Below are positions 12,011 to 22,740 of a stretch of 64,000 bases of DNA, piece by piece (the first letter of the stretch is position 1; every line of letters begins with the position of its first letter). Origin of the DNA: Gnetum montanum (Eukaryota; Streptophyta; Gnetopsida; Gnetales; Gnetaceae); contig MNCI01011532.1 in assembly GCA_015680685.1 (NCBI GenBank), forward strand, positions 20,567 through 84,566, read 5' to 3'. The position numbers were made by a program, and so were the translations under genes. The notes under the pieces are model-generated. The model was given only the letters and a program-made list of their open reading frames with translations, was not told the origin of the DNA and made no database searches.

Positions 12011-12982
12011 CTATATGTGAACTGCCATTTTCCGCATTCTGGGCTTGGGTCCTCCCTTCCTTTGGGGGGCCATCTCTACGACCCCCCCCTGTCGCCCATC
12101 TCTGTGTGCCAGCGGTTTCCTGTTAGGACCCCATCTTCGTTTGCCCACGAGGTGCCATCCGCCCTCTGGGTCGTGCGCTACTTGGTCTCCGATGGCCAAG
12201 CCTCTCCTTGGGGGAGAGTCCCGCGTCATATTCGTGGGCCTTGGCATGTTTTCGAAGTGAATGCGGACCCGCTCCTCTCCAAGCTCAGAGTCCAACACCA
12301 GCACCTCACTCTGTTCCTGCAGTGGAAGAGGCCGCCATACGTAGAACCACGCAAAACCCATGTGTTCTAGGCCCTTAGTGAAATGATCAAACTTGATAAA
12401 CTCCTCAAACACCAGTGCTAGGGATAGCAAAAATTCAGTAGACCAGTATTCGAGGGGTAGGTCATAAAGTCAGACCCAAACTGGTGCCCGCTCGAACAGT
12501 CTCGGGTCTCGGTGAGCTCCCGGGCGCCAGGGAGCCAAGGCTAAGCCCCGCGCGCTGTAAAACCAAGGTTCCCCCACTAGCACCGTTTCCCAGTTGGCCA
12601 GGGAGGTGAAACAAAATAGGAGACGGTCATCTACGAGGCATTTGACCGTCACCGTGTCTAACCCCCAAGCAGCCTGAGCCCAGCGTCGAATCAAGTCCAA
12701 GCGAGGCCGTGCCCCTTCCGAGACGAACTTGCCTATTAGGCAGCGAGTAAGGCTTTCCAAGGTGGCGCTGTTGGGGTGCTGGACTTTGAACCTTAACTCA
12801 GTCCTGTCATTAGGAGACTTACCCAAGGTGCTAGCATCCTGCTTCTCCTCGTCCTTCGTTGTGGCTACTGTTCTCTCCCTCTCCACATCCGCGTCACTGG
12901 CGTCTCTGTTGGGCGCCTGCTTGCTCCCTTCCATGTCGTGGGCTGATCCGCTGCTCGTCTTCCTTCCACTGCTAACTCCCAT
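12011..12982 (-). pseudogene. LINE ORF1 (DUF4283-type nucleic-acid-binding protein)
   Basis: The frame runs 323 codons from the ATG at 12,982 and has one internal TGA at 12,472-12,470. Residues about 65-185 match the order of a plant DUF4283 domain: an LRFKV strand, RWAQAAWGL, LLFCFTSLANWETVLVGEPWFY, then APVWV-stop-LYDLPLEYWS. The stop replaces the usual Arg of PVWVRL and is explained by CGA to TGA. The protein is thought to coat LINE RNA. It ends before any CCHC zinc knuckle, which many plant L1 ORF1 proteins carry. A basic tail with further stops continues to about 11,870. Confidence 0.75.
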
Positions 12983-13003
12983 ATCCGCTTAAGAAAAAAA
13001 AAC

Positions 13004-14530
13004 TTTAAATGAACTTGTGACCTTGTTAGTTTCTATATTTGGAAAGGATTCAAGGGTTTGAATAGGGTGTGACTTCAAGGGGACTAAATGCATGAGTGTT
13101 TTCATGGATTTCTTAACATTTCATGTTAATCAATAATAGGAAGTTGAATAAGTCTTTGCATGGTGTGGTTTCCATAAAAAAATGATGATGATGGGAATTC
13201 AAAGCACACCCCTTACATAGAATAATGGGCTACAAGCACTTGTTATGGGACTAAAAAGACATGTTATCCATGCTTGAAGGTCACTTCTAACTAAGACCCT
13301 TTCTTACTTCCTACTTCTCTTTTCTTCTCTATAAGGAATAGCGATTGATTTGTTGGAGTACTCTTGTGTCTCAAGGGGGTGGATTGGTCTTAGAGTGATG
13401 ATGTGAAGCCACTGAACATGGTTGGTTTTGGTCTAGGCTAAGAATGGATTTTATTAGATCATTTAACTAAAAAATTCATGAGGGACTTCATGTGACCTTA
13501 ATTGAGAACTCCATTCCACTTTCTCTCTCATCTATCTATGCTTTTCATGACTCACCTCACTATTGGTGTCCATGTCCTTGCTCGATGCCTTTGTTTGATA
13601 TACCTAAATTCTTAGGTAGATTCTTTCAGATTTTGGTCCTTAACTTTCATAACCATTAATCACCTATGGGGCCCATAGACTCCTTAGGTTTAGGTTTTGC
13701 AAGGGCAAAAAGGGCATGTACCTACACGAGGAAGGATCCACTTGCATATCTCTTAGTTGGATTAGTTAAGTACCTCATTCTTAGACATTCTATCAATCCA
13801 AACCTTTGTGCACCTCATCTGATGCATCCAACTATGCGCTCCTTAAGGAAATTTCTTCAATAAACATATTCTTCATCCAATTTTTCAATTTTTGATCTTT
13901 CAAAGATCCTCTTCGATGATTCCATTAAATTATTGGCTTTTCTAGGACACCATGGATCCCACTTTCATAAGAAAACTCCATGTATTTTTTGAGAAATTCA
14001 AGTTGAAAATTTTTGTTTACATCTTTCGTAAATGAGTAGTTGTCAACAGACCCCTTACGTATATGAGACCTCATCAACATAGTGCAAAAATAGTATATAT
14101 ATATATATGTGCCCACAATTTAATTTTTCACATTTTCTTTCAAAGGCTAGAGGCATTTTTACAGTTTTCAAAGCCCATAATCTTCTAGAAGCCATATCTT
14201 CCTAACTATTTTTCCAAATCACTCCATTCTTCAACATTGTAGCTACGAGAGGTAAGCTCTTAGTCGTGGGGATCACAAACCTGAATTTTTTGATAGAAAA
14301 TTTTTCTAAAATGTTTCTAACTCCCATGAAGGTTTAACAAAGAAACCAACATGAAAACATCAAATTACAAAAGTTAAACCCTTCCAACTAGCTTTGGTAA
14401 CACTTTGAGCTTAAAAATTAATAAAATAACCAATCTACCATGGTTTAACCTTAGCCTAAGTGTAACTAACTAATGAGACAAGGTATCAAAACATTATAAG
14501 TTACACATTATATATACTAGTTCTTAGATG
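13004..14530 (+). repeat. Athila-like spacer between pol and envelope-like ORF, part 2
   Basis: This is the continuation of the spacer after the LINE. Blocks line up in order with 28,750-30,480: AGACATGTTATCCATGCTTG near 13,260 matches 28,950; the segment around GAAGGATCCACTTGCATA (about 13,725) matches about 29,565; and the stretch ending just before ATCATAGATG (about 14,540) matches the one before AATTATAGATG at 30,490. No credible gene lies here. A short (TA)n run is at about 14,093-14,108. Confidence 0.6.
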
Positions 14531-17374
14531 TGTTGTGATCATAGATGGAATCAAAGGGGAATCACACATAAGAAGGAGGATGATCATAGCCATGGAACAA
14601 ATAACCAAGAATGGAAAAGGACCCAGAACAAGCCCAAGAAGAATAAGCAGCAATCCTACTATTGGATCTCTTAGAGAGGAACCTAAAGTGGAATCTGCCT
14701 ATTAGATTCTATAACAAGTAGCAATGATAGAGCAATCCCACTAAGATGAGGTACCAACTCCACAAGCAAACCTTGAGGTGACCTTGATAGAAACTTATCT
14801 TAAGTGGATCAAATCAAAGGAGGTTTAGAAAATGGTGCTCTAAGAGTTGAATTTTGGATCTTTCTTGGAGCAAGCACCTCAAGAAGTACAAGATCAATTA
14901 AAGACCTCTCCCATGTGGCCCATCATCACTTTCAGTGGGAAGTCGTACATGGAAAAGATGTTCTTATTTTGAAATAATAGGTAGGCCAATTCAATGATCA
15001 AGATCAAGGACATTTCAGAGACACTTAGCTTGCCAAAAACTAGGATAAATCTCACTAAGATTTCAATATAGGTAGACCCCAACATCAATAAAGAATGGAT
15101 ATAGCAGTGTTATGGTGTTGACCATAAGGATTTTGGTGCAATCACATCGACGGAGAGAATCTACTACAAGATTACAACCTTTTACCTTAATCCAATAGTG
15201 ATGCCAAGCAAGATCATTGCCTTCTCTGCTTGTGTGTGTGTGCCTCGAAGAGGTATATTTCCTATCAACCTTCAACAAATAATATATCTTGAGATAGAAA
15301 AGCACTTCAAGAAGAATGAAAATGGTAGGAAGGCACTCTTCTTTCCATGTCTTAATAAAAAACTATGTCAAAGGGGAGGAATAATCTGATACAAATGATG
15401 AAGCTTGACATGCTCCATCCTCTAACTAGATGAAGATGATGAAGGAAAAAATCTCTAAAAAGTCATCCAAGAAGATGAGTAGCAACCACCACCTCCACCA
15501 CCCACTCAACAAATAGTGCTAGATATTGTTGCAAATTCTTAATGATTGTGTAGATTTCAAGGATGGCTCTTAAGTAAGTAAGAGCAACAAGTAAGAATAA
15601 GTGATGATGATCCATTTGTGTTCTAGCTAGCAATGAGTCACCTAAATGAAGTGGCTCAAATAGTTAGCTAAATGGAGAAAGGTGGACCAATCTTTTTAGT
15701 CCAAAGAATGCAGTTTCCTACAAGATTGAATCCTAGTGCTCGAGAGGTAACAGTATTCCTTTTGCAATAGTAGTAATTCCCAAAAATCTATGGGAATGTT
15801 TCTACTTTTTTAGTATGGTTGGAGGAGGGTGATTGGGTAATCATTTTTGTGATGCAGCACTAGGAGGAGAAGATAGCAATGGAAGTGGTTGTTGATAGAA
15901 TTGTTGAAATACTAAATGCACCTATGACATCTATACCAAACATGTTTACACTTAAAGATATGTAGACATTCATAGGAATAGTAAGCGGTAAGTTGAATGC
16001 AACATGACATGAACAATTTCTGGACCAATTGGTAGAAATTGGACAATTGATTCTAAACATCTTTGACCTTTGGAACAACATAATTGCAACCTAGTTAGAG
16101 TTGCTAGAAGCAAGGGGCAAGAACATCATTTTGGAGGGGCAACTTAAAATGACTAAAGAGCTAAATGAATGTTTGGCTATGGAGGTTGTTGAACTAAGAG
16201 CTTAGATTGCTAACCCTACATTCCTCAACCTAGCATTGACAAAGGATGAAGCTCTTGAATATCTTTACACAAAATTGAAAGGGGTTGAGGTGTGATGGAG
16301 ACAATAGTATTCTATCAATCTTTGGCAAAGGTCACTCAACATAAAATTTAGAAGGCCTTAGATCAGACTTGCTAGGAGAATGTACAATTGATAATAGAGA
16401 ATCATTGCCTACAAATTGTTGATGCACAAAAATAGCAGATGGTAGATTTCATCCATCAATAAGAAGAGCAACTAGATAGAGCAAATACTAAGCTAAGAAG
16501 ATTGATAGTAGAAAATAAAAATCTCTGCATGGAGGAGCTTCATGTTCTTCACTAAAAGACTACAATTGAAGTAGTCACCTGGAAATTAGAGACTTTCAAA
16601 TTTGAGAGAGTCAAAAATCACTATAGAGATTAGGTTAATTTATAGAAAGAAGTTAATGAAAAACACATCCATTTTATGAAGGAAAAAGTAAATGAGATCC
16701 TCCAACAACTAAAGTAAGAAAGAGAGGTATGACAACTTATCATTAATGGGATAGATGCCTACAACAAAGTAGAGATTTACATGAAGGAGTTACTGATTGA
16801 GGAGATGATAGACTACATGGAGCTCACCAACCTCTAATATGCAAATTTGGCTATGTTGATTGCGAGATGGTCACAACCTAAATTAGAGAACAAGTACCAT
16901 CTCGTACTTGTTGTATGAGGTAGAGTTCAAGCATACAAAGGACACCAATCAAAAGCTTGTAGTGGCAAACATGGAACTTGAGGTTCTCAAGGAAAAGTTC
17001 ATTGACCAAAGATAAACTATTGAGAACCTAGCCAAGAGGATGAATGACTACCTGGAGTTGCAAAATGCACTTAGGATATTCAATATTGAATGTAAGCAAT
17101 TTGTTACCTAGTTTTTCAATGTGAAGGAGTTGTTCCTAGTAATGCCCAATTCATGGGATATCCCCATTCTAGCCCACATTGGTGATGCGGCGTGAGCTGT
17201 GAATGTTCCCCAAAGAAAGGAGGAGAAGATAAAAGCATTGTTGGATGCCTTTTGCCTTCCACCAAAAGTGGTAGCTACACTAGGATAGCCATAGTAAGCT
17301 CAACCATTATGTGCGCTTGAAGTAGGAGAAGGTCCTTTAGAACCTCAAAAACCTCCACTACTTGGAATCATCTA
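14530..17374 (+). pseudogene. Athila envelope-like / plant-transposon-domain ORF with coiled coil (copy A)
   Basis: This decayed ORF lies between pol and the 3' LTR, where Athila elements carry an envelope-like ORF. The N-terminal half resembles the plant-transposon-protein domain family: an open stretch at 15,198-15,389 ends FFPCLNKKLCQRGG, which pairs with PFPYLIKKLCKRV in copy B. A proline-rich linker follows (about 15,480-15,510). The C-terminal half (about 16,100-17,100) is heptad-like and rich in Glu, Lys and Leu, with LTNL-stop-YANLAMLIAR matching copy C at 35.6 kb. The C-terminus, ending PPLLGII, matches PPPLGTT of copy C. Function in the family is unproven; an envelope role is only suggested by position. 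Many stops are present. Confidence 0.65.
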
Positions 17375-17655
17375 ATCTTTTCAACCATCTTCATGTTGTT
17401 AGAGAATGTGTTATCTAATTTTGCTTAGTCATGTCCTAGTGTTCACTTTTGTGTCATGAACACTATAATTTTGTAATCAATGTTGATTCATACACTAAAG
17501 TACTTAGTATTATTTCGTTGTATTGTGTGTTAATCAATAATCCCATACCTTCCCATTTAGTTTTATTTTCTTGTATTATGTGTCAATCAATAATCCCATA
17601 CCTTTCCAATTTTGTAAAGAACTTGAAGATGAATTTTCATCTAGTTGTGAGGGTA
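17375..17655 (+). other. 3' noncoding end of Athila-like element with polypurine tract
   Basis: A short noncoding stretch follows the envelope-like ORF. It contains an imperfect direct duplication of about 53 bp (TGTGTTAATCAATAATCCC at about 17,527 and its near copy at 17,580). It ends in a purine-rich tract GTTGTGAGGGTA (17,644-17,655) directly before the 3' LTR start TGATAAAG. The same junction, GTTGCGGGGGTA then TGATGAG, is found on the minus strand at 34,943-34,924. Confidence 0.6.
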
Positions 17656-18103
17656 TGATAAAGTGTCTTTAGTTTGCTACATCAACAAGATGCTATTGAT
17701 GTGACCCCTTTGACAGATTGTTTTCCACATTGACATGTACTCATTGATGTGGCACCCTTGTAGGTTTATAAATGCAGCGCCCTAGCCATGTTAATAAGGG
17801 TTAGAATTTAAGTTGCAAGTAGAATTCTTACAATTTTTTTCTATAAGACATAGAATAATTTTGTAAGTATCCGTAGTAGAAGTTAAGGAGTGTACGGATC
17901 TTTATTCAAGCTCTATTGTACCTAAGCATTATAGTGTGTGTGGTAATAAAGAAAAACTTTTTGATAAACCTTGCAACACTTGGACTAGCTTAATGATTTA
18001 TCGATGCATTTATTGTTTTTATTAATTAAACAATTAATTAAGCTAGAATGATTAAGACTTTAAGTAATTAATCAATTAAGTTAAATAGACTAGCATACAT
18101 AAG
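17656..18103 (+). repeat. 3' LTR of the Athila-like element, left part
   Basis: The LTR starts with TGATAAAG after the polypurine tract. A TATA-like GTTTATAAATGC lies at about 17,764-17,775, roughly 110 bp into the LTR, the same layout as the minus-sense LTRs at 1-414 and 34.9 kb. An AATAAAG polyadenylation-like hexamer is at about 17,946. The solo LTR insertion at 18,104 interrupts it and it resumes at 20,691. Confidence 0.6.
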
Positions 18104-19319
18104 TGTACTGACTTAAATCGTCGGTATAAGGCTGGAAGGAAAACAGACACCGAGAGATCGTTGGGCAGCCACAGCGGACCCTGCCTTCGCTTAAGGGCAA
18201 GCTGGAAAAGGCAACGAAGGCAGAGTGCCTTGGATGGTTTGCATGCAAATCAACCAAGGACTTCCCTCGAGCGTAAGCTACGGCTAGCGCTGGGGTTATC
18301 GTAAACAAGATGTAAACGAAATGTAAACAATGATTCGAAATGTGCATAAAGCGTATGTGAATAGAATTATATTGCAAACAAAGCATAAACCAAAGTAAAT
18401 AATGTAAATAGGAGACAATGATGAAACTCTATTATATTGTTTTTTTTAAAAAAATGTGCACCGGTCAAAGCGTAGTTGCACAAGTGTGAATGACAAGTCA
18501 AACGCCTAGCCCTGGAAAAATGTAACAGGATGATGTGACGATATGAGAAGAACTTGGAAGCCAAAAATCGGATGTGCCGAGCGCCCAAGGATTGCAAGTT
18601 TTATCCTCCTTTGGAATCGCCAATTTCTCCAATCTTTGCCCCCTCCAATCTTCTTCTCCTTCTTGCTGCTTTTGCTTTGTTTCTCTTTGCCTCCTTGTTC
18701 TTGCTTCTTGTTGTTCTTGTCTCATCTCTTTGTTGTAATTTGTGTGAATTGGTAGGGTATTTATAGGTTTGGGCTAGGGTTTTGGCTAGGGTTTGCTTTG
18801 ACCAAGTTCAATGTATCTATGCTTGAGAGTTGTACATGAGTTGTACGTGTGTGTTGGCAATTTGCCTTCCTTGGCCAGGTTCAATGTATTTTACAACTTA
18901 TGGGTCATTTGAGCCCATAAAAAATACAAATAATTAAAAATACAAGCCCTTGAACCATAAAACTTTAGAAAATTTAAAAAGATGTCCGGCCGCGGCTCCC
19001 TTGATTAAAAATTATTATTTTCTGCGTTAGTCGGGTTTGCTGCGGTTTTTCTTTTCTCCGTTTACCTTGTTTTCAAGTGTTGCTTTGCAAGTCTGGCCTT
19101 TGCTGCTCTGGTTTGTTTCTCTGAATCAATGAAATGGAGCGACTTCGGTGGAGCAAATACGGCAGCAGAGAAGTAGCAAGAGGAAGAGGAAGAGCTGTTT
19201 TGAGTGACTTTGATAGAAGAAGCAGAGCAAGAGAATGAGCATGAACATGTGTTTGATGCTGTAATTGTTTAAGTTGTTTTTGATGTGCTTTCAAGGTTTG
19301 CGTTGCCATGGCCGCCAAG

Positions 19320-19900
19320 AGCAACAGCAAGAGCACGAAAATAGCATCGCGGGCAGAGGTAGGCAATGATGCAGGAGGAAGAGCAACGCTGCAGAATTAG
19401 CAACGTGGAGGCGCGGCAGTCGGCGGATGGCAGGCAGTGGAGCGAGGTGGCGGTAGATAACACAAAGCAAGGTGGCTGCGGCAACACAAAGCACAGGCTC
19501 CAACAAAAACTGTAGTGCGGGCGAGCAGCAGCGCGGACGAGGCCACAGGAGCACAGAGGGTGACGGCATGGTTGGAGAAAAAAAAAAAAGGTAGCGCAAC
19601 AGAACAGCAACGCAGCAGCCAGAAAACAGTGACAGCAGCAGGAGATAGTAACGTGGTGGCAAGGATGAGCAGCGTGGCGGTGCGGCAGTGGGAGCAACGA
19701 GGCAAGCAGGAGATGTCAAGGGGCGGCGACAGCGGAAGAGTAACGTGACGGCGGCAGACGCGAGGTGGCAGCGTCGGGAAGCACAGGACGCGGCAGGGCG
19801 CGGTGCAACTGTGGCAGGCAGCGCAGAGTGCAAAATAGCGACGCGGCCGCAGCAGCAGCGCAACGCGGTAGCAGAGGAGACAGCACGGCAAGCAAAAAAA
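19320..19900. repeat. GC-rich degenerate CAGCG/GCGGCAG repeat inside solo LTR
   Basis: This is a low-complexity block of loosely repeated CAGCRACGYGGCAG-like words. Shorter, more decayed versions occur at about 43,440-43,690 and 55,800-56,050 in the two LTRs of the 15-kb element. The long minus-strand open frames here are Ala/Cys/Leu/Pro-rich and come from the absence of A/T-rich stops. I do not regard them as genes. Confidence 0.65.
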
Positions 19901-20471
19901 CGAGGTGGCAGCTTTCTCACTATCATTAGAGACATTTGCTGCCTCTTCCCTCCTTCCTTTTCTCGAACTGCTTCACGTTTAACCTCTTCAATAGTTTTAC
20001 CTTCCAAAAATTTGCGGTATGGCCACCTTAGAATGCCATTGTCACGACAGATTTTCTTCAAGACACTACTACAAACACCGAGATGATTGGGGGCTTCGGC
20101 GATGAGAACGGAGAAGAATTTGGCAACTTCGTCGAAAGTGAGAGAATCTTCGAAATTGACTTGAATAGGGCTCATGCCCAGCTTGGCCATGTAACGATTG
20201 ATCACGGTGGTTTGGGGCATTTTGTCCTTGCCTACCTCTGAGTGCGCACGCGCATTTGTAACAATGTTTTGAAAGGGATGGATTTTGTTTCGAATTTCTA
20301 TTACAACAAAATTCAGGATTTATGATCGCTGTTGCTCCGACAGACCGGAGAGCCACACACACAGACAGCAAGCAGATATATCAAGTAACCATAGACAGGG
20401 AGCCTCCTTCCCAGACATTGCAAGACTCTTCGCGCTTGATAAATCCCTTTTTTTTTTAAACAGCCACGCTG

Positions 20472-20549
20472 AGGTTTTCTAAGGTTGCTCTTGTTGTTGA
20501 GCTCTTGATGAGGTTTTCTAAGGTTGCTCTTGTTGTTGAGCTCTTGATG
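20472..20549. repeat. Perfect 39-bp tandem duplication in solo LTR
   Basis: Two exact head-to-tail copies (20,472-20,510 and 20,511-20,549) begin AGGTTTTCTAAGG and end TCTTGATG. It looks like a local slippage product. Confidence 0.9.
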
Positions 20550-20690
20550 CTGAGAACAGGAATTAGCATGGCAATATGTCCTTTTGTGATGCCGGTTACT
20601 GCCCTCTGCAATTGGGTTTCCATCTTTGAATTACGGAGAAATAAATTTCCATTAAAAATGCTAAGCTGAAATTAGTGGTGTTTCAATAAG

Positions 20691-21540
20691 TACAACCACT
20701 TCGAGGATACGTATAACACTTGGTAATCCTAGAAGTGCTTAATGCTTGGTTGCCCAGCAATGTTGCATGTATTCAAGATGTGTGCAAAAAGTGGGACTAG
20801 ATGATTATGTTAAAATAGTTAGTTATTAATTAACAATTAAATTAGTTGAATTAGTTAATCAATTTATTCTCAATCTATTACCAACCTTAGGTGAAAAAAA
20901 TATAAAATAATAAAAATAATGTGCCTCAATTACACTTAACCATACAATTGAGCCTCAATGTAGTTGGGAAAACAATGATTGTTCTACAATTAGATTTACC
21001 TTTTAGATTGAATCCAGTGTAGAGAACACTAGAAATCCATGAAAACAATGATTGTTCTACAATTAGATTTACCTTTTAGATTGAATCCAGTGTAGAGAAC
21101 ACTAGAAATCCATGAAAACAATGATTGTTCTACAATTAGATTTACCTTTTAGATTGAATCCAGTGTAGAGAACACTAGAAATCCATGAAAACAATGATTG
21201 TTCTACAATTAGATTTACCTTTTAGATTGAATCCAGTGTAGAGAACACTAGAAATCCATGAAAACAATGATTGTTCTACAATTAGATTTACCTTTTAGAT
21301 TGAATCCAGTGTAGAGAACACTAGAAATCCATGAAATTCAACAGGATTGCACATAAACGTCTTAGTGATTCATATGGATGGGCATACCGCTTATTACTAA
21401 ATAATCTTATTGCATCCATAATACTAAGGAGAGAGTATTGGTAACACTAAATTATATTTATCCATAATGCTTTAAGAAGTGGATACCGTAAGGGTAACTA
21501 AAATAATATTTTGTCCATAAAGCTTCGGAGAGGCCAACAA
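20691..21540 (+). repeat. 3' LTR of the Athila-like element, right part (copy R3)
   Basis: This matches the 5' LTR remnant (415-850) in the same orientation and continues the LTR begun at 17,656 once the solo LTR and one ATAAG are removed. It differs from the 5' copy by a five-fold amplification of one 73-bp block. The right boundary is not sharp; similarity with the 5' copy is lost after about 21,395. Confidence 0.6.
20969..21333. repeat. Five perfect 73-bp tandem repeats
   Basis: Units start at 20,969, 21,042, 21,115, 21,188 and 21,261 and read identically, each beginning AAAACAATGATTG and ending AATCCATG. The 5' LTR has the block once (about 703-776). Identity across units in an otherwise heavily diverged LTR means recent amplification or an assembly artefact. 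Confidence 0.95.
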
Positions 21541-21559
21541 CATCAAAGTCTTTGATAGG

Positions 21560-22250
21560 GCGGATATACATGTATGCTGGTGCAGAAGGTGGACAACCTC
21601 AGCATGGAAGGAGGTCATGGCAGAGGGAGGCAGTCACACAGGGCATCACAATGCTGCGCAGCGACATTCCATCTACAGCGCGGCGTAGAATGAATCAGAG
21701 ACTCGCCGACGTCCACTCTGGGCAGCACTGTCACGAATATTCATGGGGTTTTCGGCCACTCTCTGACCCATGGCCAGCACCTCCAGCAACTGTGTGATGC
21801 CCAAACCCCGCAGCTCAACCGCAGGTCCTATGCAGCTTAGCATCAGCAATTGCAGACTCGCTAGTGCCCCTGCCGATACGCCAGCTGCTCCCGCCCCAAC
21901 TCATCCATGAACGCTACTGCGCTTGCCACCAGTACCTCCCGATCTCGAGCAGGCCCTGCAGCACGGTCGCGTACCAAGGGATGAGATTGGGCCTGAAGGC
22001 GAGCACGCATTCGGCCAAGATGTAGGAGTCGTTGTCGAGGACCTCGTCGCAGCGGTGGCAGGCCACGAAGTCGTGGTTAGCGCATGTGTAGAAGCCGGCG
22101 TTGATTTCCCAGACGCTGTACGGTGACCGGCCACGCTCTAGCAGCAACACCTTGTACTTCTCTAACAGCATTCACGATTCTTCACTTGGCAACCTTGGCC
22201 ATGTCTTTCGTCATGAACGAATACTTGGCGTCTTCCCCCATGTTGTAGTA
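21560..22250 (-). pseudogene. GC-rich gene fragment of unknown identity
   Basis: A block clearly richer in GC than its neighbours carries an 85-codon minus-strand frame (22,171-21,914) with WEINAGFYTCANHDFVAC. A shifted upstream piece around 22,240-22,190 reads MGEDAKYSFMTKDMAKVAK then stop. The two could be one exon split by a frameshift. I do not recognise the family. Base composition suggests a former host exon rather than retroelement sequence. Plus-strand frames over it are shadows. Confidence 0.35.
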
Positions 22251-22404
22251 TTGAATGGATAGAAATATTCAAAAAACTGAAATGTTATGTTTACTGTGCG
22301 ATAAAAGTAATATTTTTGAAATTGCCAATTTTCCTTGCAGTAGTATTTCAAATTGCCGCATTAACACAATGAGCATTAATAATTATAAGTTGAATAAATG
22401 GGTT

Positions 22405-22740
22405 CTAACTTCTAAGCTTCCACAGGTAGGCACTCAAAATTTCAAATGTGCAGATGCAGCTGAGAATACCAGGTTGCCCATAGAGTTTCTTAATTTCTAT
22501 GTTGCGGAATGTGAAGCAATCGTAGCACATCTCATCATCAGACACGGTTAATAATGTTTGTTGGTTTTGATCTTGCACTTGCCCATAGTCAATCAGATCC
22601 ATTGACGTGATCAGTGAGGTTGTTGCAGATGCCAAGTAGGTTGTTACAAACTTGCACTTATTATTGCACATTATGCAATTCTTATCATCCGTGCAGAAGG
22701 TCCACGCACTTGTTATTGCAGCATGACTAGGGCGTGTACA
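22405..22740 (-). pseudogene. Possible BAHD acyltransferase exon remnant
   Basis: The minus-strand frame (22,671-22,405, open upstream to about 22,740) ends FTFRNIEIKKL ... ICTFEILSAYLWKLRS. The phrase CTFEILSAYLWKLRS is close in order to the CTTFEVLAALVWRART block of plant BAHD acyltransferases, which transfer acyl groups from acyl-CoA to alcohols or amines. That block often precedes the family intron, and this frame stops right after it. The HXXXD catalytic motif expected upstream is not found, so the fragment is decayed or the match is fortuitous. A TATA-like TATATAAAG (minus strand, about 23,006-22,998) lies about 270-300 bp upstream. Confidence 0.35.

Larger units (their letters stand above)
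7584..12988 (-). mobile_element. L1-type LINE nested in the Athila spacer
   Basis: This is a 5.4-kb GC-rich block in AT-rich surroundings. Read on the minus strand it has ORF1 (12,982-12,011), ORF2 (11,579-8,271), a 3' region and a short terminal A tract (T8 on the plus strand at 7,585-7,592). Flanks share TTAAGAAAAA at 7,573-7,583 and 12,989-13,003, a plausible target-site duplication with A-tract length variation. The flanking sequences belong to one repeat whose uninterrupted relative lies at 28,230-30,480, which supports a nested insertion. ORF1 begins only 7 nt from the right edge, so the 5' UTR is probably truncated. Confidence 0.85.
18104..20685 (-). mobile_element. Solo LTR of Tat/Ogre-like element with 5-bp TSD
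   Basis: This is a 2,582-bp LTR read on the minus strand, from TGAAACACC at 20,685 to AGTACA at 18,104. It aligns end to end with the LTRs at 42,195-44,888 and 54,561-57,258. It is flanked by a perfect ATAAG duplication (18,099-18,103 and 20,686-20,690) and has no internal element sequence, so it formed by LTR-LTR recombination after insertion. A TATA box (CCTATAAATACCC) is at 18,767-18,755 on the minus strand. A GC-rich degenerate repeat fills about 19,320-19,900. All open frames inside are non-genic. Confidence 0.9.

Noticed and set aside
13666-17658. Short frames at 13.7, 13.9, 14.9 and 17.4 kb as small genes
   Set aside because: They fall in the noncoding spacer, in the decayed envelope-like ORF in the wrong frame, or in the 3' noncoding end. 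No support.
18090-18725. Small His/Leu-rich frames near the solo LTR edge that recur at 42.5 and 54.9 kb
   Set aside because: They recur because the LTR recurs. No conserved start, composition or spacing suggests a protein.
19291-20220. Long minus-strand open frames (up to 309 codons) rich in Ala, Cys, Leu and Pro
   Set aside because: They lie wholly inside the solo LTR over a low-complexity GC-rich repeat, exist in several registers at once and lack any domain. Composition explains them.
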